Shown here in pieces: positions 1-6,085 of a stretch of DNA of 20,229 nucleotides. The stretch covers positions 1 to 20,229 of the forward strand of contig JANXCM010000007.1 in NCBI GenBank assembly GCA_025060085.1, given 5' to 3'. The notes under the pieces are model-generated. The model did no database searches and was not told where the DNA came from. It saw only the letters and a list, made by a program, of their open reading frames with translations. Numbering within the stretch: the first letter of the stretch is position 1; the number at the start of each line of letters is the position of its first letter. Origin of the DNA: Patescibacteria group bacterium. Lineage in GTDB: Bacteria; Patescibacteriota; Minisyncoccia; UBA6257; HR35. A program made the translations under genes and the position numbers.

Positions 1-460
1 TAATCGTGAAAGGTTATCAGAAATTGCTTTAGAGATTAATTTAGATAAATTTATTTTTTATAACCAAAAAATTGATAAGAAGGGTTTAAAAACCGTTTTA
101 AGCGATGGCCTTGAGGCTTTAGTGGCAGCAATCTTTTTAGATACTAATTTTGATTTTGTTTATAAATTTGTTGTTAAATATTTAACTGTTGATATTGATC
201 TAATAATAAAAAGAAAACTTTATAAGGACCCCAAAAGCAAACTTCAAGAATATTTTCAGGAAAAATATAAAACTTTACCTAAATATGATATAATAAAAAC
301 TGAAGGACCAGAACATAATAAGAAATTTATCGTTGGTTTATATTTAGAGGAAAAATTGATTACTATTGGAGAAGGAAATAGTAAACAAGAAGCAGAAATT
401 GATGCGGCTAATAAAGCTCTTAAAAAGTTTAATACTGATAAAATAGATAAAAAATCTTAG
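1..460 (+). CDS. rnc: Ribonuclease III, C-terminal part (5' end outside window)
   Basis: RNase III cuts double-stranded RNA in rRNA maturation and mRNA decay in the cytoplasm. The frame is open from base 2, so the gene enters from the left; a GTG at 122 lies inside the catalytic domain and is not the start. Of the 152 visible residues, the end of the RNase III domain comes first: SDGLEALVAAIFLD (bases 104-145) matches the family signature ADxxEALxGAIYLD. Its Asp and Glu, three residues apart, are the metal ligands. A double-stranded-RNA-binding domain follows, from DPKSKLQEYFQ (about base 221) to the Ala-rich helix near base 410 (KQEAEIDAANKAL). The gene ends in TAG, 48 bases before a tRNA on the same strand. 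The first signature helix of the catalytic domain lies outside the window. The family assignment is secure. Confidence 0.95.
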   Translation, partial: NRERLSEIALEINLDKFIFYNQKIDKKGLKTVLSDGLEALVAAIFLDTNFDFVYKFVVKYLTVDIDLIIKRKLYKDPKSKLQEYFQEKYKTLPKYDIIKTEGPEHNKKFIVGLYLEEKLITIGEGNSKQEAEIDAANKALKKFNTDKIDKKS

Positions 461-508
461 CAGGTGTACAAAGACAAAATTTTAATAAATTTTAATGATC
501 ATAAAGCT

Positions 509-581
509 GTCTCGGTAGCTCAGAGGTTAGAGCGAGCGTCTCATAAGCGCTAGGTCGTGGGTTCGAATCCCACCCGAGACA
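509..581 (+). tRNA. tRNA with CAT anticodon (elongator Met, or Ile2)
   Basis: A complete 73-base cloverleaf. The acceptor stem GTCTCGG/CCGAGAC (509-515/574-580) is perfectly paired, the D-stem is GCTC/GAGC, the anticodon stem AGCGT/GCGCT encloses loop CTCATAA with anticodon CAT at 542-544, and the T-arm is GTGGG-TTCGAAT-CCCAC. The discriminator is A581. The CCA end is not encoded, so a CCA-adding enzyme is needed. Position 1 pairs with 72 and the anticodon stem lacks the three G-C pairs of initiators, so this is not tRNA-fMet. Sequence alone does not separate elongator tRNA-Met from tRNA-Ile2, whose C34 would be changed to lysidine by TilS. It ends three bases before the stop codon of the opposite-strand gene at 585. 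Confidence 0.96.
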
Positions 582-584
582 TAA

Positions 585-1193
585 TTATTCAACTACCATT
601 TTACCGAACATTCCTCTTAGTTTGTAATCACTTAGAGTAGAATAGAAATCATATTCTCCTTTTGTTGGCGCTTTAAATTCTAAAATAGATTCCTCTCCCG
701 GAGCAATAAGAGAAGTTTGAAAAACTACATTTTCTTTTTCAATTTTAAAATTATGGGGAACTTTTCCTTTATTTTTTATTATTAATTTAACCTGTTGACC
801 TTCTTTTACTCTGAAAATATTAGGTTCAAATTTAAATTCAATTGCTTCAATAATTATTTCTTTAATTTCTTCAAAATTTTCTTCTGTTTCTGTGGCTGAT
901 TCTGTTAGGTTAGTTTTTAGGTTATTCTGATCCCCATTAACTCTTTTTCTTTTTTCTTCTACGGGGTTTAAAATTTTAATCTGACCAGGAGAAAAAGTTA
1001 AAGTGTTATTTTGATTATTTAAATTATCATCAACCTTATTATTTTGAGTAATTTCTGATGAATAATTTAGTCCAGGTTGATTTAGAACTTGAATTTCTTT
1101 TAGAGAGGAATTATTTTTTAAATAATAACTAAAAACAAAAGTGATTAAAGCTAAAATAAATATTATTAAAGAAAGTTTAAATAAAAAACCCAT
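585..1193 (-). CDS. Membrane-anchored cupredoxin-fold protein with a degenerate copper site
   Basis: The 202 residues begin with one hydrophobic helix (about 4-24, signal anchor or uncleaved signal). A low-complexity Asn/Glu-rich linker (about 27-110) follows, then a C-terminal domain of about 90 residues (113-202) with the cupredoxin pattern: an IxxxxxxFxPxxxxVxxGQxV strand, a VPHNF segment with His147, an APGE turn and a final Y-x-F-Y...GMFGKMVV stretch. In blue-copper proteins that last stretch reads C-x4-H-x4-M. Here the spacing is exact but the residues are Ser185, Tyr190 and Met195, so two of four type-1 copper ligands are missing. It is the last gene of a three-gene minus-strand group, 24 bases after the RodA-like gene. 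The fold is inferred from motif; the role is unknown. It may be a structural or protein-binding domain outside the membrane. Confidence 0.8.
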   Translation of the reverse strand: MGFLFKLSLIIFILALITFVFSYYLKNNSSLKEIQVLNQPGLNYSSEITQNNKVDDNLNNQNNTLTFSPGQIKILNPVEEKRKRVNGDQNNLKTNLTESATETEENFEEIKEIIIEAIEFKFEPNIFRVKEGQQVKLIIKNKGKVPHNFKIEKENVVFQTSLIAPGEESILEFKAPTKGEYDFYSTLSDYKLRGMFGKMVVE

Positions 1194-1217
1194 TTTAAAT
1201 AAAATTATAAAACAAAT

Positions 1218-2258
1218 TTAATCGTATCTAAAATTTTGCCATAGGGATAAGAGTAAAAAATCAGTGATTAAATGTGAACCACCATAACTCATAAAAGGGA
1301 CAGCTAAACCGATAATGGGGAAAAAGCCTAAATTAATCGCTATAGTTAATAAAAATTTAATCCCTAAGTGGATAGTCAAGATATAAGAGTAAACTTGACC
1401 TAGGGGATTTTTAATAAATTGAGCTTCAAAAATTATAGTTTTTAAGATAATGAAAATTAAAAATGAATAAAGAAAAAAACCCAAAAAACCTCTTTCTTCA
1501 ATAAAACTGGCTAAAATAAAATCAGTTTCCGCTGATGGTAGAAATCCTAATTTTGCTTGAGTGCCTTCACCAAAACCTTTACCCCAAAAACCAGCTGAAC
1601 CAATAGTTATTCTTAATTGATTAATATTATAACCAGCACCTAATGGATCTCTATGTGGATTAATAAATGTTAGTATTCTTTCTTTTTGGTAATCTTTTAA
1701 AATAAATTGCCAGCCAATGATTAATATTAAACAAAATATTATTATTAAATAAAAAATCTGTTTTAATCTTAAAAATGAAACAACACTTAAAAACCAGGTA
1801 ATTATAAATAAAAAAACCATCCCAAAATCTGGTTGAAAGAAAATAAGAATGAAAAAAGGAAAAATTGTTAAAAAGCTTAATAAAAAATAAAAATTATTTT
1901 TAAGATAATTAAAATTTTTACTTAAAAAAATTGATAGAGAAATTAAAAGAGGAAGACGAGCAAATTCAGAGGGCTGGAGAGAAAAGCCATAAAAAGAAAA
2001 CCACATTCTTTCTTTAGAGGGAAGAATAAATAAGGAGATTAAAGATAAAATAATCAAAAAATATAAGATTTGAAAATGAGGATAGCGAAAAAAATTAGTA
2101 TAACGAAGATAAATTGAAGATAAAAAAATCAAAAATCCTATTGTCCAAAATATTATTCCTTTGATGAATTCATCTGTCTTGCCAATTGAAAAAAGAGTGG
2201 AAAGAGAAAAAAACATTAAAATCAGTAAGACAAAAAAAATATTAAGATTAATTCTCAT
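1218..2258 (-). CDS. rodA: Peptidoglycan polymerase of the RodA/FtsW (SEDS) family
   Basis: SEDS glycosyltransferases polymerise lipid II into glycan strands in the cytoplasmic membrane, paired with a class B penicillin-binding protein. The 346-residue protein is hydrophobic throughout, with about ten membrane segments. Family signatures appear in order: LQPSEFARLP (94-103), QPDFGM (142-147), GAGYNINQLRITIGSAGFWG, GKGFGEGTQ, LGFLPSAETDFI with the proposed catalytic Asp246, the EERGF loop and the terminal GLAVPFMSYGGS (317-328). GTQ..LGFLP..TDFI is closer to RodA than FtsW, but the split is not certain by eye. The length is slightly short for the family. The start overlaps the 3' end of the upstream membrane-protein gene by 11 bases, suggesting translational coupling. 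No Shine-Dalgarno sequence precedes it. Its PBP2 partner is not in the window. Confidence 0.93.
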   Translation of the reverse strand: MRINLNIFFVLLILMFFSLSTLFSIGKTDEFIKGIIFWTIGFLIFLSSIYLRYTNFFRYPHFQILYFLIILSLISLFILPSKERMWFSFYGFSLQPSEFARLPLLISLSIFLSKNFNYLKNNFYFLLSFLTIFPFFILIFFQPDFGMVFLFIITWFLSVVSFLRLKQIFYLIIIFCLILIIGWQFILKDYQKERILTFINPHRDPLGAGYNINQLRITIGSAGFWGKGFGEGTQAKLGFLPSAETDFILASFIEERGFLGFFLYSFLIFIILKTIIFEAQFIKNPLGQVYSYILTIHLGIKFLLTIAINLGFFPIIGLAVPFMSYGGSHLITDFLLLSLWQNFRYD

Positions 2259-2997
2259 TTTCTTTAAAAAAATTGTAATAAGCTTTCATTTCAATTCTAT
2301 TTATTTGATTAACCAGAGGAGGAAGAGTTAAAATAATTTCCTTTCTTTCTAAGGGTTCCAAATAATCTATTTTCGTTTTAAGCGCACCAATGATATTTTC
2401 AAAAATATCATAAATAATAAAATTAATTTCTACTTCAGAGTAGGGGAAATTGTCATTATTGACAATCTCAGCTTTAAATTTATTTTCTTCATAAGAGTAA
2501 TTTAACATTTCAATTTGAGTTTCTTGATATTCAATTTCTTGCCAATCTTTTTTATCAAAATCGATTTCTAAATTAACAGATTTAATTTCAAAATCTGGCT
2601 TTTTAAAATTAAGAAAAGTTAAGAATTTAGTCTGAAGGGGTAAAATAAAATTTTCTTCGGAAAATTCTGCTTTAACATCTTCTCCTATCAAAATAATTTT
2701 TGCTTTAAATTTTTTTAGGCCATATTTAGATGAGGGATTTTTCAATTTTATTATAATATCAATGGTATTATCAGGATAGTAAATTATTTTAGGTTTTTCG
2801 CTGGTTAAATTTAAATTAACAATCTCACAAGGCAAACATGGTCCTCCACAATCAATTCCTTCTTCATTACCATTTTGTTTCCCATCAAAACAAGAGGGCG
2901 GTGGTTTAATAAGAATAAATAGTCCTATTATTAGAAAAGAAAATATAAATATAAATATCAAGCCATAAATCAATTGTTTTTTTAATCTCCAGCTCAT
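2248..2997 (-). CDS. Single-pass membrane protein with a four-Cys motif and a beta-rich exterior domain
   Basis: I do not recognise a named function. The 249 residues start with a basic stretch and one membrane helix (about 9-31). Directly after it is a compact Cys motif (36-57) of the form C-F-D-G-x2-N-x2-E-x3-D-C-G-G-x-C-x2-C, with cysteines at 36, 50, 54 and 57. I associate this motif with extracytoplasmic proteins in CPR genomes, where it recurs next to a membrane anchor. The rest (58-249) alternates short beta-strand-like stretches, reminiscent of CARDB/Ig-like folds (NPSSKYGLKKFKAKI..., NNDNFPYSEVEINFIIYD). It heads the envelope operon and overlaps the RodA-like gene by 11 bases, so a role alongside cell-wall synthesis is plausible but unproven. 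The four Cys might bind metal or form disulfides. Confidence 0.85.
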   Translation of the reverse strand: MSWRLKKQLIYGLIFIFIFSFLIIGLFILIKPPPSCFDGKQNGNEEGIDCGGPCLPCEIVNLNLTSEKPKIIYYPDNTIDIIIKLKNPSSKYGLKKFKAKIILIGEDVKAEFSEENFILPLQTKFLTFLNFKKPDFEIKSVNLEIDFDKKDWQEIEYQETQIEMLNYSYEENKFKAEIVNNDNFPYSEVEINFIIYDIFENIIGALKTKIDYLEPLERKEIILTLPPLVNQINRIEMKAYYNFFKENEN

Positions 2998-3066
2998 TAT
3001 ATTTTTAAATTATTTTCTTAAAATTATTATTTCATTAAGCAATTTTTCTTTTATTTTAATTTTAAA

Positions 3067-4404
3067 ATGAAAATTCATTTTATAGGGATAGGAGGAATTG
3101 GCATAAGTGCTTTAGCTAAATATTATCTTTATCAAGGTAATGAAATTTCTGGTAGCGATCTTGTCTATCCTGCCGATGTTTTTTCTTCGGATGAACTAAA
3201 AAAAATTAAATTTTATCACTCTCATAAATTTTCTAATATTTCTCAAAAAACAGATTTAGTTATATATTCTTTGGCAATTAAAAATGATAATCCTGAAATA
3301 ATTAAAGCAAAAAAATTAAATCTCCCTCTATTAAGCTACCCTCAAGCCTTAGGTAATCTAACAAAAAAATATTTCACTATTGCTGTTTCAGGAATGCATG
3401 GTAAAAGCACAACGACAGCGATGATTGCTCAAATTTTAATTAAATCTAAATTAGATCCAACAGTAATTATCGGTTCCAAAGTTAAAAATTTTGGATTAAA
3501 GGGCGAAGATTCTAATTTTCGTTATGGAAAAAGTAATTATTTGGTTATTGAAGCTGATGAATACAAAGCTGGTTTTTTGAATCATTATCCCAATATTTTA
3601 GTTATTACTAATATTGAAGCTGAACATTTAGATTATTATCGAAATGAAAATAATATTTTTAAGGCATTTAAAAAATTTCTTTTGAATTTAAAGGGTGAAA
3701 ATAAGTTTTTGGTGGTAAATAAAGATGATGCAGGAGTAAGAAAATTATTAAAAATATCTCAAAAAATAATCAAAGGAAATAATATTAAAAAAATTTATTA
3801 TACTTTAAAAGATAATAGCGCTAAATTAAAATTAAGAGTACCAGGAAATCATAATTTAAGTAACGCTCAAGCTGCTTTTAAAGTAGGTCAATTACTCAAA
3901 ATTAAAAAAGAATTTATTTTGAAATCATTAGAGAATTTTAGAGGAATTTGGAGAAGATTGGAGTATAAAGGCAATTTTCACGGAGCAAAAATTTTTGATG
4001 ATTATGGCCATCATCCAACAGAGATAAAGTCAACCATTCAAGCAGCGAGAGAGATTTTACCTAAAAATGGTAGACTTTTTATTATTTTTCAACCTCATCA
4101 GTATTATCGAACCTATTATTTATTTAATCAATTTTTAGATGCTTTTGATTTGGCAGATTATGTAGGAATTTTAGATATTTATACTGTAGCTGGTAGAGAA
4201 AGTAAATCAATAATTAATAAAGTAAATTCACAAAAACTAGTAAATAAAATTAGCCAACATAAAAAGAATGTTTTCTATTTTAATTCCTTCTCTTCAGTAA
4301 TAGATTTTTTAAAAAATAATCTTAGGAAAAATGATGTTTGTTTAATAATGGGCGCTGGTGATGTTTATCAGTTAACTCAAAAACTTTTAAAAGAGGGGGG
4401 ATAA
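3067..4404 (+). CDS. murC: UDP-N-acetylmuramate--L-alanine ligase (MurC)
   Basis: MurC adds L-alanine to UDP-MurNAc using ATP, the first step of the peptidoglycan stem peptide. The 445 residues show the usual three domains. An N-terminal Rossmann domain begins IHFIGIGGIGISALA (3-17) with the GSD at 29-31. The central ATPase has a P-loop at 109-116 (GMHGKSTT), EADEY at 162-166 and TNIEAEHLDYY (181-191). The C-terminal domain carries GNHNLSNAQAAF (260-271), DDYGHHPTEI (311-320) and QPHQYYRT. DYGHHP and the overall length favour MurC over Mpl. The P-loop usually reads GTHGKTTT; Met110 and Ser114 are the differences. The gene is transcribed away from the RodA operon across a 69-base gap. Its last 18 bases overlap the 3' end of metG on the other strand. 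No Shine-Dalgarno sequence is seen. Confidence 0.96.
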   Translation: MKIHFIGIGGIGISALAKYYLYQGNEISGSDLVYPADVFSSDELKKIKFYHSHKFSNISQKTDLVIYSLAIKNDNPEIIKAKKLNLPLLSYPQALGNLTKKYFTIAVSGMHGKSTTTAMIAQILIKSKLDPTVIIGSKVKNFGLKGEDSNFRYGKSNYLVIEADEYKAGFLNHYPNILVITNIEAEHLDYYRNENNIFKAFKKFLLNLKGENKFLVVNKDDAGVRKLLKISQKIIKGNNIKKIYYTLKDNSAKLKLRVPGNHNLSNAQAAFKVGQLLKIKKEFILKSLENFRGIWRRLEYKGNFHGAKIFDDYGHHPTEIKSTIQAAREILPKNGRLFIIFQPHQYYRTYYLFNQFLDAFDLADYVGILDIYTVAGRESKSIINKVNSQKLVNKISQHKKNVFYFNSFSSVIDFLKNNLRKNDVCLIMGAGDVYQLTQKLLKEGG

Positions 4405-5823
4405 ATCTATCTCTTTATTTAGATAAAAATTATTATCAATCTCTATTTTTTTTATAATTTCTTCTATTTTTTGAGGCATTAAAGGTCTATAGTAGTTTAA
4501 AATTTCAAATAGATTAATAATGATTGTTGATAAATTTTCATCTGTTAAATTATTCCATATTTTTTTCTGGTCAATAAAATTATTTATTTCTTTAACTAAA
4601 TCAAAGGCTATTAGATAAGCTAAATTAATTTCAAAATTATTATTAATATAAAAATTAAAATCCCGCTTTATTTTAGAAGAAATTTCTTTCAATAAATTAT
4701 TATTTAAATTTATTTTTAGAGGAGCTTTTTTTAACAATCCAAAAATTCTCAAAATTAAATTTCCTATTTCTTTTTTTAATATTCCTTCTTTAAAATCCCT
4801 TAAATTTTGAAAATTAAAATCCCAATCATTAAAAATAGTTTGATGAGCTAAATAAGCTCTAATTTCTTCTGCTTGGAATTTCTCTAAAAGATCATTAGGA
4901 GAAATAACATTACCAATTGTTTTAGACATTTTTTCACCCTTTATATTAATAAAATAATGAACAACAATCTTTTCAGGAATTTTTATTTTAGCTGAAAGAA
5001 GCATTGCTGGCCAATAAATGGCATGAAATTTAACAATATCTTTTCCTATAAAATGAATTATTTCTCCTTCATTCCAAAATTTTTTAAAAATTGTTTCGTC
5101 TTCACTACCGAAACCTAAACCTGAAAGATAATTGATTAAAGCATCAAACCATACATAAATAACTTGCTGGCTATCTCTTGGCACAGGAATTCCCCAACCA
5201 TAGCTTCTTTTACTATCTCGAGAAATACTTAAATCCCTAATCTCTCCTACTTTTAGTATGTTTAGGATTTCTAATTTTTTTTCCTGAGGATAAATTTTTA
5301 TTCTTTCTTGTTCAATCAAATTTTTTATCTCATCTAAATATTTAGTTAATTTAAAGAAATAATTTTTCTCTTCAATTTTTTCTAACTTCTTTTTATGAAG
5401 AGGGCAAATCAAATCTTTAATATCTTTTTCGTCATAATAAGCTTCACAACTATAACAATAATAACCTGAATAATTATTTAAATAAATATCTTCCTGACAA
5501 AGCTGCCAAAATTTATAAACTGCTTTTTTGTGTTCCTCTGAGGAAGTTCGAATAAAATGATCAAAGCTTAAAAAAAATTTATCTTTTAATTCAAAAAATT
5601 TATTGTATTTCTCATCAACAAAGTCTTTGATATTTTTTCCCGCTTCAACAGCTGACTTAGCAATTTTGATTCCATTTTCATCCGTTCCTGAAAGAAAAAA
5701 AACTTCTTTGTTTAAATTTCTATAGTATCGAGCAAAAATATCAGCCAAAACAAATTCATAAAGATGACCAATATGAGGATCATCATTTACATAAGGAATA
5801 GAGGTGGTAATTAAGTATCTCAT
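4387..5823 (-). CDS. metG: Methionyl-tRNA synthetase
   Basis: This class I enzyme charges tRNA-Met. In its 478 residues the sequence shows TTSIPYVNDDPHIGHLY with HIGH at 17-20, and FFLSGTDENGIKIA (42-55). A zinc knuckle in the connective-peptide insert has Cys123, Cys126, Cys140 and His143, so it is a single-knuckle type with His in place of the usual fourth Cys. The KMSKT loop lies at 298-302. An alpha-helical anticodon-binding domain fills the C-terminus. The Trbp111-like tRNA-binding domain that makes many bacterial MetRS about 650 residues long and dimeric is absent. The start lies eight bases after tRNA-Glu on the same strand, which suggests one transcript. The 3' end overlaps murC by 18 bases. 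No ribosome binding site is apparent. Confidence 0.96.
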   Translation of the reverse strand: MRYLITTSIPYVNDDPHIGHLYEFVLADIFARYYRNLNKEVFFLSGTDENGIKIAKSAVEAGKNIKDFVDEKYNKFFELKDKFFLSFDHFIRTSSEEHKKAVYKFWQLCQEDIYLNNYSGYYCYSCEAYYDEKDIKDLICPLHKKKLEKIEEKNYFFKLTKYLDEIKNLIEQERIKIYPQEKKLEILNILKVGEIRDLSISRDSKRSYGWGIPVPRDSQQVIYVWFDALINYLSGLGFGSEDETIFKKFWNEGEIIHFIGKDIVKFHAIYWPAMLLSAKIKIPEKIVVHYFINIKGEKMSKTIGNVISPNDLLEKFQAEEIRAYLAHQTIFNDWDFNFQNLRDFKEGILKKEIGNLILRIFGLLKKAPLKINLNNNLLKEISSKIKRDFNFYINNNFEINLAYLIAFDLVKEINNFIDQKKIWNNLTDENLSTIIINLFEILNYYRPLMPQKIEEIIKKIEIDNNFYLNKEIDLSPLF

Positions 5824-5831
5824 CTAAAAAA

Positions 5832-5903
5832 TGCCGCCAACGGGAGTCGAACCCGTATTTCCGCCTTGAGAAAGCGGTGTCCTGGCCATTAGACGATGGC
5901 GGC
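5832..5903 (-). tRNA. tRNA-Glu (CTC anticodon)
   Basis: Read on the minus strand it is a 72-base cloverleaf. The acceptor stem GCCGCCA/TGGCGGC is fully paired. The D-arm TCGTCTAATGGCCAGGA is very like other bacterial tRNA-Glu. The anticodon stem CCGCT/GGCGG encloses loop TTCTCAA, with anticodon CTC at plus-strand 5868-5870. The T-arm is ACGGG-TTCGACT-CCCGT. The discriminator is A and no CCA is encoded. CTC reads only GAG, so another tRNA-Glu (TTC) must exist elsewhere in the genome. It sits immediately upstream of metG and is probably co-transcribed with it. Confidence 0.96.
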
Positions 5904-6085
5904 TAATAAATAAATATTAATTTAAATTTATTTTTAAAATTTTTTATAATTTAATATTAATTTTTAAATTTGAGTTTAAGGTAAATAAATTTAATAATTA
6001 ATTATTATATCATAACATAGCCGATAAAAATTAGGTAAATTTTTCTAATAATTTTTGATATAAAATCAAATTTTTAAATTAACTA
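5904..6085. promoter_or_regulatory. Divergent AT-rich control region; candidate extended -10 for the prepilin operon
   Basis: This 182-base, almost pure A/T gap is the longest non-coding stretch in the window and separates tRNA-Glu (leftward) from the giant prepilin genes (rightward). On the plus strand TGATATAAAAT at 6056-6066 fits an extended -10 (TGnTATAAT-like). It would start transcription near 6072, about 14 bases before the ATG at 6086; no good -35 is seen. On the minus strand a TATAAA lies at 5942-5947, which would give tRNA-Glu a leader of about 30 bases. Such motifs arise easily by chance in DNA this AT-rich. No open frame, hairpin terminator or riboswitch is visible. Confidence 0.35.

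Noticed and set aside
122..460. A separate 112-residue gene starting at GTG 122
   Set aside because: The frame is open from base 2, and the upstream residues complete the RNase III signature, so this is the end of rnc.
509..581. Initiator tRNA-fMet
   Set aside because: The 1-72 pair is a normal G-C, and the anticodon stem lacks the three consecutive G-C pairs of initiators.
3067..4404. Mpl (murein peptide ligase) instead of MurC
   Set aside because: DDYGHHPTEI and the other signatures fit MurC better; Mpl usually has FAHHP at that point.
5904..6085. A small RNA or riboswitch in the longest gap
   Set aside because: The sequence is nearly pure A/T with no stable stem or conserved-looking block; only weak promoter-like motifs are visible.
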